A stretch of DNA of 64,000 nucleotides from Pseudomonadota bacterium. GTDB lineage: Bacteria > Pseudomonadota > Alphaproteobacteria > Rhizobiales > Xanthobacteraceae. The position numbers and the translations under genes are program-made. The notes under the pieces are model-generated. The model did not search any database, was not told the DNA's origin, and saw only the letters and a program-made list of their open reading frames with translations. Within the stretch, counting starts at the first letter, position 1. Each line of letters opens with the position of its first letter. Shown piece by piece: positions 29,043 to 38,156 of this stretch. The stretch spans positions 109,913 through 173,912 of the forward strand of contig JAEWHP010000015.1 of assembly GCA_023387735.1 (NCBI GenBank), written 5' to 3'.

Positions 29043-30176
29043 GTGAACGGCAACCCCACACTGGAGCGGATCGCCCGGGGCAACGCGCTCGCGCTGTGTG
29101 CGTCGGGCTCGTGGACGGCCCGGTTCGCTCCGGTGCTGGAACGGATCGTGGCGGATGCCGAAAAGCTCAGCGGCAGCCGCCCCGACATTTTCATCGACGT
29201 CTCGCAGGTCTCCAAGCTCGATACTTTCGGTGCCTGGCTGATCGAGCGGCTTCGCCGCAGCCTGACCCAGGGCGGCGTCGAGACGGAGATCGCCGGGCTC
29301 TCGGAGAATTATTCGAGCCTGGTCGACGAGGTGCGCCGCGTGAAGGCCGAGCCGGCCGTCGACCGCGATACGGTGACGATCACGGGCATGCTGGAGCAGA
29401 TCGGCCGCAGCGTGGCCGGCGTCGGCGGCACGCTGGTCGGGCTCATCGAGATGCTGGGGGCGGTGCTCGCCGCGGCCGGCCATGTGCTGATCAGGCCTCG
29501 CGGCTTCCGCCTGACCTCGACCATCCATCATCTGGAGCAGGTGTGCTGGCGCGCGGTGCCGATCGTGGTCCTGATCACGTTCCTGATCGGCTGCATCATT
29601 TCGCAGCAGGGCATCTTCCACTTCCGCAAATTCGGCGCCGATATCTTTGTCGTCGACATGCTGGGCGTGCTGGTGCTGCGCGAGATCGGCGTGCTGCTGG
29701 TGGCGATCATGGTGGCGGGCCGCTCGGGCTCGGCCTACACCGCCGAACTCGGCTCGATGAAGATGCGCGAGGAGATCGACGCGCTGCGCACCATGGGCTT
29801 CGATCCGATCGAGGTTCTGATCCTGCCGCGGATGCTGGCGCTGGTACTGGCGCTGCCGATCCTGGCGTTTCTGGGGGCGATGGCCGCCCTCTATGGCGGC
29901 GGTCTGGTCGCCTGGCTCTATGGCGGCGTCGAGCCGGAGGCGTTTCTGCTGCGGCTGCGCGACGCCATCTCGATCGACCATTTCGTCGTCGGCATCATCA
30001 AGGCGCCGGTGATGGCGGCCGTGATCGGCATCGTTGCCTGCGTCGAGGGGCTGGCCGTGCAGGGCAGCGCCGAATCGCTCGGGCAGCACACGACATCCTC
30101 GGTGGTGAAGGGAATCTTCTTCGTGATCGTCATGGACGGCGTGTTCGCCATCTTCTTCGCATCGATCGGAATGTGA
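29043..30176 (+). CDS. mlaE: MlaE-family lipid ABC transporter permease with N-terminal STAS-like domain
   Basis: A 377-residue protein starting at GTG 29043. Residues 1-110 form a STAS/MlaB-like domain (FIDVSQVSKLDTFGAWLIERL), fused to the MlaE permease (about 130-377, with GCIISQQGIFHFRKFGADIFVVDMLGVLVLREIG and AELGSMKMREEIDALRTMGFDP). In enterobacteria the STAS protein MlaB is separate; the fusion is common in alphaproteobacteria. The complex moves phospholipids between the outer and inner membranes. The operon continues with mlaF after 2 bp and mlaD. No MlaC or lipoprotein component follows. Confidence 0.92.
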   Translation: MNGNPTLERIARGNALALCASGSWTARFAPVLERIVADAEKLSGSRPDIFIDVSQVSKLDTFGAWLIERLRRSLTQGGVETEIAGLSENYSSLVDEVRRVKAEPAVDRDTVTITGMLEQIGRSVAGVGGTLVGLIEMLGAVLAAAGHVLIRPRGFRLTSTIHHLEQVCWRAVPIVVLITFLIGCIISQQGIFHFRKFGADIFVVDMLGVLVLREIGVLLVAIMVAGRSGSAYTAELGSMKMREEIDALRTMGFDPIEVLILPRMLALVLALPILAFLGAMAALYGGGLVAWLYGGVEPEAFLLRLRDAISIDHFVVGIIKAPVMAAVIGIVACVEGLAVQGSAESLGQHTTSSVVKGIFFVIVMDGVFAIFFASIGM

Positions 30177-30178
30177 CC

Positions 30179-30949
30179 ATGGTGGGCGAGACGACCGACC
30201 CCATCATCCGCGTTCGTGACATCACCGTGCAGTTCGGCAAGACGCGGGTGCTCGACGGGCTCAATCTCGACGTCAGGCGCGGTGAAATCCTGGGATTCGT
30301 CGGCCCGTCGGGCGCCGGCAAATCCGTGCTGACGCGCACCATCATCGGTCTGGTGCCCAAGCTTGCCGGGAGCATCGAGGTGTTCGGCATCGACCTCGAC
30401 GCGGCGAGCGCGGCCGAGCGGCGCGGCGTGGAGCGGCGCTGGGGCATCCTGTTCCAGCAGGGCGCGCTGTTTTCCTCGCTGACCGTGCGGCAGAACATCC
30501 AGTTCCCGGTCCGCGAATATCTCAGGGTGTCGCAGCGGCTGCTCGACGAGATCATGATGGCCAAGCTCGGCATGGTCGGATTGCGGCCCGAGGTCGCCGA
30601 CCGCTATCCTTCCGAACTCTCGGGCGGCATGATCAAGCGCGTGGCGCTGGCGCGCGCGCTCGCGCTGGACCCCGAACTGGTGTTCCTGGACGAGCCGACC
30701 TCCGGGCTCGACCCGATCGGCGCCGGCGATTTCGACGAACTGGTGCGCACCCTGCAGCGCACTTTGGGCCTGACGGTTTTCATGGTAACCCACGACCTCG
30801 ACAGCCTTTATACGGCCTGCGACCGCATCGCGGTCCTGGGGAGCGGCAAGATCATCGCCGCAGGGTCGGTCGCTGATATGCAGGCCTCGCAGCACCCCTG
30901 GCTGAGGCAATATTTCCACGGCAAGCGCGCCCGCGCGGTCATGGGTTGA
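30179..30949 (+). CDS. mlaF: MlaF-family ABC transporter ATP-binding protein
   Basis: A 256-residue ATPase. Walker A GPSGAGKS (42-49), ABC signature LSGGM, Walker B LVFLDEPTSGLDP and the switch His in FMVTHDL are all present. The ATG is 2 bp after the mlaE stop; a longer frame that overlaps mlaE is a shadow. It powers the lipid transport complex with MlaE and the MCE protein downstream. GDFDELVRTLQRTLGLTVFMVTHDLDSL matches the MlaF/Ttg2A subfamily. Confidence 0.94.
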   Translation: MVGETTDPIIRVRDITVQFGKTRVLDGLNLDVRRGEILGFVGPSGAGKSVLTRTIIGLVPKLAGSIEVFGIDLDAASAAERRGVERRWGILFQQGALFSSLTVRQNIQFPVREYLRVSQRLLDEIMMAKLGMVGLRPEVADRYPSELSGGMIKRVALARALALDPELVFLDEPTSGLDPIGAGDFDELVRTLQRTLGLTVFMVTHDLDSLYTACDRIAVLGSGKIIAAGSVADMQASQHPWLRQYFHGKRARAVMG

Positions 30950-30967
30950 ACCGGAGTACGTTTGGAC

Positions 30968-31876
30968 ATGGAAACGCGGGCGAACTACGTCCTGATCGGA
31001 GCCTTCACGCTGGCGGTGATCGCAGCCGCGTTCGGCTTCGTGCTGTGGTTCCAGAGCCTGCACACCACCAAGCAGCGCAGCCCGATCCGCATCGTGTTCG
31101 AGGGCGCGGCGTCCGGCCTGCGCAACGGCGGCAGCGTCAACTTCAATGGTATCCGGATAGGCGAAGTGATCTCCGTTAAGCTCGACAATCCGCGGCGCGT
31201 GGTCGCGCTGGCGATGGTCGAGAACAACGCGCCGATCCGCAAGGACACGCTGGTAGGCCTCGAGTTCCAGGGCCTCACCGGCGTCGCTGCGATATCGCTG
31301 AAAGGCGGCGAGGAGTCCGCGCCATCGGTGCCGCTCGACGAGGACGGCGTTCCGGTGCTGACCGCCGACCCGAGTGCGCTGCAGGACGTGACCGAATCGA
31401 TTCGCGCCACGCTCCAGAACGTCAACCGCATCGTCGCCGACAACCAGGAATCGGTGAAGAACTCGCTGCGAAACCTCGAGACCTTTACCGCAGCGCTCGC
31501 GCGCAACTCCGAGAAGATCGACAACGTGATGCTCAGGGTCGACGGCGTGATGGGGAAGGCCGACAGCCTGATGCTCGGGCTGAACACCATCGCGGGCGGC
31601 GCCGCCGGCGGCGAACTGAATTTGATGGTCAAGTCGATCCGCGAACTCGCCGAGGATTTCGACAAGCGCTCGGGCGCGCTGATGGCCGACGGCCGCCGCA
31701 CGCTCGCCGACATCAGCCGCGCGGTGAATAATTTCGACCGCAACCCGAGCCGGGTGATCTTTGGCGGCAGCAACAACGCCGCGCCACCGCCCGAGCCGGC
31801 CGCAACTGCGGCCGTCCCGCAGAGACCGGCAGCCGCTGCGCCGCCGAGGGCGCCGAGCGGGCAGAAGAAGCAGTAG
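30968..31876 (+). CDS. mlaD: MCE-domain protein (MlaD family)
   Basis: A 302-residue protein from the ATG at 30968. One N-terminal membrane anchor (about 8-28: YVLIGAFTLAVIAAAFGFVLWF) is followed by the MCE domain (about 38-115: IRIVFEGAASGLRNGGSVNFNGIRIGEVISV), then a long helical region (to about 260) and a Pro/Ala-rich tail. MCE hexamers form the periplasmic lipid tunnel of the Mla complex. The helical extension is longer than in E. coli MlaD and could reach towards the outer membrane, as in other MCE families; this is inference. Confidence 0.9.
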   Translation: METRANYVLIGAFTLAVIAAAFGFVLWFQSLHTTKQRSPIRIVFEGAASGLRNGGSVNFNGIRIGEVISVKLDNPRRVVALAMVENNAPIRKDTLVGLEFQGLTGVAAISLKGGEESAPSVPLDEDGVPVLTADPSALQDVTESIRATLQNVNRIVADNQESVKNSLRNLETFTAALARNSEKIDNVMLRVDGVMGKADSLMLGLNTIAGGAAGGELNLMVKSIRELAEDFDKRSGALMADGRRTLADISRAVNNFDRNPSRVIFGGSNNAAPPPEPAATAAVPQRPAAAAPPRAPSGQKKQ

Positions 31877-31894
31877 GGCGGGCACTCTCAGGGC

Positions 31895-32059
31895 GTAGGG
31901 CGGATTAGCGAAGCGTAATCCGCCGACAATCCACGACCAAATCCAACGACCAGGGCGCCAGCAACTTGCGGAATCGGTCACCACGACCAACGAGGCAACG
32001 CATCGCCGCTGACTCTGTGTGAAGTTGGCGGCGGATTACGCTTCGCTAATCTGCCCTAC
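31895..32059. repeat. REP/MITE-like element with 30-bp inverted repeats
   Basis: The left arm 31895-31924 (GTAGGGCGGATTAGCGAAGC and ten more bases) and right arm 32030-32059 are inverted copies with one mismatch. About 105 bp lie between them. It sits between the convergent mlaD and coiled-coil genes, a usual place for such mobile palindromic elements. It encodes nothing. The arms could fold into a long hairpin in RNA from either strand. Confidence 0.85.
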
Positions 32060-32137
32060 GACCGCGATGCTGAAACGAAAAACGGAGGAATCACTGCCTC
32101 CGTTCCATTCGCTATTCGCCACTCGCCATTCGCAAGC

Positions 32138-35100
32138 TTATCCCAGCCTTCCCGCCGCGTGCGCGAGCAGGGTATAGACGAGGCCGGTCTCGGAGGTGAG
32201 GTGGCCGCGCAGCGCCTGCGGTCCGCGTTCGTCGCGCGCCACCTCGTCGAGCAGCCGCTCGAACTCGGCGATGTAGCGGTCGACCGTCTGCTTGAAGGTG
32301 CGGTCGGCGCGATACTTGCGGGCGACCTCGTCGAACGCCTTCTGGCCGGCCGGGGTGTAGAGCCGCTTGCTGAACGCCTTGCTCTCGCCGCGCTGGTAGC
32401 GGTCCCACATCTCGGCGGCGAGATTGCGGTCCATCAGCCGGCCGATGTCGAGCGACAGCGACTCCAGCGGGTTGACCGCGCTCGGCGGCATCCGGCCACG
32501 CGGCGCGTCGCGTCCGCTGCCCGCATCGGTGCGATTGAGCAGGTCGGACAGCCATCCGTCGCGCCCGGAGTCCTGGCTCGTCGCCGGCGAGACCGGCGGC
32601 GCGTCGGTGCGGCGCGAGGACGAAATGCCGAGATCCGGGGGCGGCAGCGTCGAGGCGCTGTTGCCGCCATTGTCGCGCATGCGGACTTCATTGCGGCCGC
32701 CGGTCGCCGCCATCACGATGGACTCTTCCTGACGCTGCGCGCCGGCGCGGCTGGCGGTCACGACGTCGAGGCCGCGGCCGTGATGGGCGACGATGCGGTT
32801 GAGCTCGGCGAGCGCCTCGATCTGGTCGACGATCACCTTGCGCATCTGCGCGGTGTTGTCGGCCGCCTCCTGCGGCATTTCCAGCACGCCGCGGCGCAGC
32901 TCGTTGCGGGTGGATTCGAGCTCCTGGTGCATCTCGGCCGCCATCTGCTTCATGGCCTGCACCATCGTGCCGAACCGCTCGGTCGACTGCTTGAACATCG
33001 CATCCGTTTCCTGGGTGCTCTGCTGGTAGAGGTCGTTCATGGCGTGAAGCGTCTGCTGCCGCTCGTTCTCGGCCGCCGTGCGCACCGCTTCGAACTGGCG
33101 GCTGATCGCAGCGGAGCCGGCGCCTGCCGTTTCCGCCACGACGCGCGCGATGTCGCGGGCGCGCTCTTCGGCCGCGGCGAGCGATTCGTCGAGCAGTCCG
33201 GAGAAGCGCGACAGGCGCTGCTCGAGGTCGGTGGTGCGCAGATCGATGGTGGTGACCAGCGACTCAAGCTGATCCTTGCGATCGATGACCGACGCCGTGG
33301 TGGTGCGGTTGGCTTCCTCGACGAGGGCAGCGGCTTCGACCAGCGACTTGCCGTGGCTTTCGAACTGGCTCGACAGCGCGCCAAGATCTTCCAGCGCCCG
33401 AGACGTCTTGCTGTTGAAAACGGTCAACTGATCTTCCAGCGTCTGGGTCGCGACGCCGTTGCGGGACGTGACGTCGTTCATCGCTGACACGAAGTCGGCC
33501 ACGCGGGTCACCAGCGCGCGCTCCAGCGAATTGAGGTTGTCGTGGGCGCCGGTCAGCACTTCCTGCAGCAGGATGTTGCCTTCGCGCAGGCGCTCGAACA
33601 GCGCGACCGTGTCGGTGCGCAGGATCTTGCTGGTCTCCTGCATTTCGGTGACGGCCGCGATCGAAACCTGACGCGACTGGTCGATCGCCGAACGCGTCGA
33701 CGCCTCGATATCCTTCAGCGACTTGGCCACCGAGCCGGTGGCGAGTTCGCCCGCCGTCGTGATGCTGCGCGCGATTTCCGAGCCGTGCGCCGACATCGAT
33801 TGCGAGAACACCTGGCCGCGGGTTTCGATCGCCTTCAGCGCGTCGCCGGTGACGCGGTCGATGTCGGTCGTCAACTGCGTGGTCTTGCCGCTCAGCGCTT
33901 CCACCAGCGAACCGCGGCGGCTGTCGACGATCTGCGCCAGTCGATCGGTCTGCTGCTGGACGTAGGTGACGATCTCGTCGGTCTTGCCGGTCATCGTCGC
34001 GCCGAAATTGCTGCTGGCGGCGAGCACCGAACGTTCGATATCGACCGAGGTCGATTTGAAATTCGAGCTGACTTCGGTCGTTGCGGCCACAAGCGCGTTC
34101 TGCGCGTTCTGGGCGGTGGCCAGTATGGTGTCGGTGGTGTTGGCGGTGACGGTGCTCAGCGAGCGCTCGAGGTCGGCGGCGATCGCCTTGATCTGGCTGG
34201 CCGAGTCCGTCGAGAGCGACGTCAGCGAGGTCTGCGCTTCCCGCGCGGTGCCGAGGATTGAAGCGGCGGTATCCGCTCCGACCGCGCTCAGCGTGCGCTC
34301 GACGTCGATCGCGAGCGACTTGACGTGATTGGCGGCTTCCGTGGATGCCGTGATCAGCGTGGTCTGGGCTTCGCGGGCGCCCATCGTGATCGACTCGGCG
34401 GTGGCATTGCCGGCCATCGACAGCGAACGCTGCAGGTCGGCCGCCAGCGACTGGACCTTGCTCGCAGCATCGGTCGAGGAGGTGATCAGCGCATTCTGGG
34501 CTTCGCGCGCACCCGAGGTGATGGCCTCGGCGGTCGCGGTGCCGGCCATCGACAGCGAACGCTCGACGTCGGCGGCGAGCGACTTCACCTGGTTGGCGGC
34601 TTCCGTGGAGGCGGCGACCAGCGTGCTCTGCGCCTCGCGGGCGCCGGCGGTGACGGATTCGGCCGTGGCGGTACCGGCGACCGACAGCGAACGCTCGACA
34701 TCGGCGGCCAGCGACTTGACGTGGTTGGCGGCGTCCGCGGACGCGGTCACCAGCGTGGTCTGGGCCTCGCGTGCGCCAGCCAGTACCGATGCCGCCGTGG
34801 CTTCGCCCGCGGCCGAGAGGGTGCGCTCGACGTCGGCGGCAAGCGACTTGATTTGCGAGGCCGCCTCGGACGAGGCCGCGACCAGTGTCTGCTGGGCGTC
34901 GCGGGCGCTGGTCAGGATCGAGCCTGCGGCGACGGTACCCACGGCGGTGAGGGCGCTTTCGACCTCGGTCGATGCCAGCTTCAATTGCGTGCCGACATCG
35001 GAGGAAACCGTCAGCAGCGACTGCTGCGCGGTGCGCGCGCCGGTCTGGATGGTTTCTGCGGTGTTGACCACGAGGTTGGTCAGTGCGCGTTCGGCGTCCT

Positions 35101-37378
35101 CGACATGCGACTTGATGCCGGAAGACAGCATCTCCGCGCGCGACATCAGGTCTTCGCTGGCCTGGCGGCCGCTGCTTTCGATGCGGCCGGCCACCGCTTC
35201 GATGCGCGAGCCGAGCAGGTCCTCGAACTGCGCCACGCGGGTATCGATGTCGCCGGCGATGGCGCCGACGCGGGTCTCGATGCCCTGCTGAATGTCCTGG
35301 AACCGCGCCTGGATGGTGTCGGTCAGCTGCGCGCTGCGGCCCTCGATGGTCTCGGTGACGTTGGAAATGCGATGGTCGACGGCTGCGATCGCCTGCGCGG
35401 TGCCGTCGGTGAGGGAGGTGGTGAGCTGGCCGAGCCGCTGGTCGATCGACTGGATCGCCTGGGCCGCGCCTTCGGTCAGCGAAGACGTCAGTGTGCCGAG
35501 GCGGCCGTCGATGGTTTCGGTGACATACTTGGCGCGGGTATCGAACGTCACTTCCAGCGATTTCAGGCGGCCGTCGATGGCTTCGTCGAACGACTTGATC
35601 CTGCCGTCGAGCGAGGTGTCGAGATTGCTGACGCGGGTACCGATCGTGGTTTCGAACTGCAGCAGGCGCTGATCGAGCGAGGCGGTGATCTCGCCGGCGT
35701 TCGAACTCAGGCGGTTGTCGAACGTGTCGACGTAGTTCTTCAGGCTGTCGCCGATCTCCTGGGTGCGCTGCCCCATGCGCTCGACGATCTCGCCGCCGAA
35801 CGTCTTGACGGTGCGGTCGAACTCCGAGATGTGGCGCGTGATCAGCGCGCCCAGCGTGCCGCTGTCGCGGGCGAATTTTTCCGCAAGCTCGCCGCCGCGA
35901 TCCTTTACCAGTTCGTCGAAGGCGTTCATCTGCAGCGACAGGCTGTCGTGCGCGGTCTCGGTCTGGCTGATCACCCTCGCGACGAGCGTGTTGACGGTCG
36001 CATCGAGCGCGTCGCCCGCCTTGTCGCCGGAGGTGAGGATGCGCGTCGCCAGCGACTTGCCGGCTTCGTCGATCTTGTTGACGAGATCGCCCGAGCGCAA
36101 TTCGAGTTCGAGCAGCAGCGAGTCGGAAGAGTTCTTCAGTGAGTCGTGGACCTGCTCGGTGCGGTCGGAGATGCCGTCGACGATGGTCGAGGAGCGCTGC
36201 TCGAATTCGCTGGTGATGCGATCGATGCGCTCGTTGAGCATCTCGTGGACGCGGTCGGCAAGATCGACGAACTCGTCGTGAACGTGGCCGGTCTTGAAGT
36301 TGAGGCTGGTGGTCAGCCGCTCGGAGGCGTCGAGCACGGCGCGCGTGGTCTCGTTGCTTGCTTCCTCGAGGCGATCGAGCAGGTCGCCGCCGCGTTCGCC
36401 GAGCGCCAGGATCATGTTGTCGCCGGCATGGCTCAGCGCGCTGGTGATGTGCTGGCCGCGCTCTTCCAGCGCACCGGTGATGCTTTTTGCGACTTCGTCG
36501 ACGCGCGAGGCGATCGCGTCCGAGATCAGCGCGATATCGTGGCGCAGGTCGATCTGGACGCCGGAAATCGCGCTGCGAACCTGTTCGGCCTGTCCGACCA
36601 GATTGTCGCGCTGATGGGCGATGTCCTGCAGCAGCGCGCGAATCCGCACTTCGTTGTCGCTGTAGGCGCGCTCGAGGGCTGCGACCTCGTTGGCGACGAG
36701 CGTTTCAAGTTCTCCGGCGCGCGCGATCGCGCGTTCGACGCCGTCGCCCATCGCGGCGACTTCGCGGCGGATCGCCTGACCGACGGTCACCATGGAATCT
36801 GCGGCCGCAGCCTCCGGCTCGGAGAAGCGGATCGCGACCTGCGCCATCGACTGCGCGATCATCCGCATTTCCTGGCCGCGCCAGGCGAGGCTCGCGAGGA
36901 AATAGAACAGCAGCACCGGCGCGAAGAAAAGCGCCGCAAGGCCCGCGAGCACCAGCACGCCGCCGCTCTGTCCGATCGCCGCCTGCAGCGAGGGCAGGAA
37001 GGCGAAGGTGAGGAGCGCACAGCCGACGACCCAGACACCGCCGAAGATGGATGCCAGCGTATAGACGCTGCGGGCAGGGCGCCCCTTCTGGATCGCCTGC
37101 AGAATCTGCCCGATGGTTTCGCGGTCGTCATTGGCGGCGCGCCGCGGCGCGCGCGGCTCCTCGATCGGCTCGAACACCGGCCTTTCCGCGCTCGCGCCAC
37201 GCGCTTCAAACGACAATTCGGAATAGGACGGCGGTGCCGAGGGAATGGGTGGCGCAAGGTCGCTGCCGAGCGAATTTCTGCCGCCATCGGCGCGCGTATC
37301 GCCGATGTTCAGCGCCTCCTGAATGGCCGAAAGCGCGACTTCGGTGGGATCCTTAACCTTCTTCGGATTGTTCGCCAT
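32138..37378 (-). CDS. Giant membrane-anchored coiled-coil protein with 44-residue tandem repeats
   Basis: A 1746-residue protein. Residues 1-100 are disordered and acidic/proline-containing, then two predicted membrane helices (about 107-129 and 139-165) with a short loop. The remainder is almost wholly helical. Residues 763-1114 consist of eight tandem repeats of exactly 44 residues (4 x 11), with consensus ERSLSxAGTATAESxxxGAR and EAQxTLxxASTEAANxVKSL. Upstream (about 520-740) are weaker repeats with IDGRL/IDQRL motifs; the last 200 residues include a compact conserved-looking domain. Similar alphaproteobacterial proteins are often named apolipoprotein- or kinesin-like, only by coiled-coil resemblance. 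The N-terminal anchor and rod suggest a structural, envelope or septal role; the function is unknown. Confidence 0.85.
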   Translation of the reverse strand: MANNPKKVKDPTEVALSAIQEALNIGDTRADGGRNSLGSDLAPPIPSAPPSYSELSFEARGASAERPVFEPIEEPRAPRRAANDDRETIGQILQAIQKGRPARSVYTLASIFGGVWVVGCALLTFAFLPSLQAAIGQSGGVLVLAGLAALFFAPVLLFYFLASLAWRGQEMRMIAQSMAQVAIRFSEPEAAAADSMVTVGQAIRREVAAMGDGVERAIARAGELETLVANEVAALERAYSDNEVRIRALLQDIAHQRDNLVGQAEQVRSAISGVQIDLRHDIALISDAIASRVDEVAKSITGALEERGQHITSALSHAGDNMILALGERGGDLLDRLEEASNETTRAVLDASERLTTSLNFKTGHVHDEFVDLADRVHEMLNERIDRITSEFEQRSSTIVDGISDRTEQVHDSLKNSSDSLLLELELRSGDLVNKIDEAGKSLATRILTSGDKAGDALDATVNTLVARVISQTETAHDSLSLQMNAFDELVKDRGGELAEKFARDSGTLGALITRHISEFDRTVKTFGGEIVERMGQRTQEIGDSLKNYVDTFDNRLSSNAGEITASLDQRLLQFETTIGTRVSNLDTSLDGRIKSFDEAIDGRLKSLEVTFDTRAKYVTETIDGRLGTLTSSLTEGAAQAIQSIDQRLGQLTTSLTDGTAQAIAAVDHRISNVTETIEGRSAQLTDTIQARFQDIQQGIETRVGAIAGDIDTRVAQFEDLLGSRIEAVAGRIESSGRQASEDLMSRAEMLSSGIKSHVEDAERALTNLVVNTAETIQTGARTAQQSLLTVSSDVGTQLKLASTEVESALTAVGTVAAGSILTSARDAQQTLVAASSEAASQIKSLAADVERTLSAAGEATAASVLAGAREAQTTLVTASADAANHVKSLAADVERSLSVAGTATAESVTAGAREAQSTLVAASTEAANQVKSLAADVERSLSMAGTATAEAITSGAREAQNALITSSTDAASKVQSLAADLQRSLSMAGNATAESITMGAREAQTTLITASTEAANHVKSLAIDVERTLSAVGADTAASILGTAREAQTSLTSLSTDSASQIKAIAADLERSLSTVTANTTDTILATAQNAQNALVAATTEVSSNFKSTSVDIERSVLAASSNFGATMTGKTDEIVTYVQQQTDRLAQIVDSRRGSLVEALSGKTTQLTTDIDRVTGDALKAIETRGQVFSQSMSAHGSEIARSITTAGELATGSVAKSLKDIEASTRSAIDQSRQVSIAAVTEMQETSKILRTDTVALFERLREGNILLQEVLTGAHDNLNSLERALVTRVADFVSAMNDVTSRNGVATQTLEDQLTVFNSKTSRALEDLGALSSQFESHGKSLVEAAALVEEANRTTTASVIDRKDQLESLVTTIDLRTTDLEQRLSRFSGLLDESLAAAEERARDIARVVAETAGAGSAAISRQFEAVRTAAENERQQTLHAMNDLYQQSTQETDAMFKQSTERFGTMVQAMKQMAAEMHQELESTRNELRRGVLEMPQEAADNTAQMRKVIVDQIEALAELNRIVAHHGRGLDVVTASRAGAQRQEESIVMAATGGRNEVRMRDNGGNSASTLPPPDLGISSSRRTDAPPVSPATSQDSGRDGWLSDLLNRTDAGSGRDAPRGRMPPSAVNPLESLSLDIGRLMDRNLAAEMWDRYQRGESKAFSKRLYTPAGQKAFDEVARKYRADRTFKQTVDRYIAEFERLLDEVARDERGPQALRGHLTSETGLVYTLLAHAAGRLG
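34037..35092 (-). repeat. Eight tandem 132-bp coding repeats
   Basis: The span is exactly 8 x 132 bp within the giant coiled-coil gene. Each unit begins with a Glu/Gln-Arg-Ser/Thr-Leu motif (first unit ERALTNL, later ERTLSAAG, ERSLSVAG, ERSLSMAG, QRSLSMAG and so on). The central units are most alike, the outer units more diverged. This pattern fits unequal crossing over with older copies at the edges. A degenerate ninth unit follows. Confidence 0.9.
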
Positions 37379-37553
37379 GTGCAGTCCGAGCCCTCTTAAC
37401 CTTTACGCATCCGGCCGTTCTTGCAAAAAAGTGCCCCCGCAAGCACAAAACCGGACCATAACCCCCAATGGATGCGAGCGCCCCCGCCGGCCGCTCGTCC
37501 GCAACATCCGCAAACATCCTATTGGGTGAGCGATGCGAATGAAATGGCCACGG

Positions 37554-37588
37554 TTAAGACATTCTTAATCATCCTTAATCATCGTTAA
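37554..37588. promoter_or_regulatory. CtrA-type box cluster
   Basis: TTAA-GACATTC-TTAA at 37554-37568 matches the CtrA full-site TTAA-N7-TTAA exactly. Two more TTAA tetramers follow at 37575 and 37585, within a threefold TTAATCATC-like repeat of 10-bp period. It could serve the coiled-coil gene (176 bp away) or the Hpt gene (190 bp away). Confidence 0.55.
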
Positions 37589-37637
37589 TAGCTTTGTTGC
37601 ATAAGGCCTTACGGATACACAGATTTTTCGTAGGGGT

Positions 37638-37646
37638 TGTGGATAA
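37638..37646 (-). promoter_or_regulatory. DnaA-type box (TTATCCACA on the minus strand)
   Basis: TGTGGATAA on the plus strand is the exact complement of the strict DnaA 9-mer. It lies 50 bp from the CtrA-type cluster. One box alone does not make an origin. Confidence 0.45.
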
Positions 37647-37778
37647 CGGCGGTGGATGGGCCAAAACAGGACAGGCTTGGGGCGGAGTCTGAGAACGTTC
37701 CGTTAACTAATCTGGTGTTGGCTCGGCCGTAATCGGCCCCCGCGGAATGTTTGCGGCAGGGCGATCTGGGTTCCCGTC

Positions 37779-38156
37779 ATGACGCTGCATCTCGAACGGA
37801 TTGAATGGATGCCATCGCCGCCGCTCGTCCCCGATGATGGCCCGATCGATTTCGAACACCTTCAACGCATGACGCTCGGCGATGCCGGCCTCGAGCAGGA
37901 GGTCCTGGCGATGTTCCTGGCCCAGTCGGCCCGGCTCGTCGCTACCCTTGCCGCCATGCCTTCCGACGCTGCCGCGCTGGCTCACACGCTGAAGGGCTCC
38001 GCCCGCGCCATCGGCGCCTTTGCCGTGGCGGAAGCTGCAGGCCGGCTGGAGGCGGCCATAGGCAGCGGCTCCGACGCGCGCGCCTCGCTCGCCGAACTGG
38101 GCGATGCGGTGTCGCTGACGCAGGCGGCGATCGAGCCGCTCCTGCGCCGTTCCTGA
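37779..38156 (+). CDS. Hpt (histidine phosphotransfer) domain protein
   Basis: A 125-residue single-domain protein. The phosphoacceptor is H69 in AHTLKGSARAIGA, within a predicted four-helix bundle (about 25-120). Stand-alone Hpt proteins shuttle phosphate between hybrid kinases and response regulators. It is divergent from the giant coiled-coil gene across a gap with CtrA-type boxes. It is too short to be ChpT (about 210 residues, with an HATPase-like fold). The partner kinase and regulator are not in the window. Confidence 0.85.
   Translation: MTLHLERIEWMPSPPLVPDDGPIDFEHLQRMTLGDAGLEQEVLAMFLAQSARLVATLAAMPSDAAALAHTLKGSARAIGAFAVAEAAGRLEAAIGSGSDARASLAELGDAVSLTQAAIEPLLRRS

Larger units (their letters stand above)
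37379..37778. other. 400-bp divergent intergenic region with cell-cycle-type motifs
   Basis: No gene is seen. It lies between the divergent giant coiled-coil and Hpt genes. It carries a CtrA-type box, three TTAA motifs at about 10-bp spacing, and a perfect DnaA-type 9-mer. The middle part (37550-37630) is clearly more AT-rich than its surroundings. Confidence 0.6.

Noticed and set aside
34037..35092. Regular 132-bp repetition considered as a CRISPR or satellite array
   Set aside because: Units are contiguous with no spacers, keep reading frame and amino-acid pattern, and are part of a protein.
34325..37399. Long plus-strand open frames (605 and 417 codons) antisense to the giant coiled-coil gene
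   Set aside because: They mirror the repeats and GC-rich codon pattern of the real minus-strand gene, lack any domain, and have Arg/Gly/Asp-rich composition typical of antisense frames in high-GC DNA.
37554..37646. Chromosomal replication origin
   Set aside because: Only one strict DnaA box is visible and no origin-linked genes (hemE, dnaA, dnaN, gidA, parAB) are nearby; kept only as a regulatory cluster.
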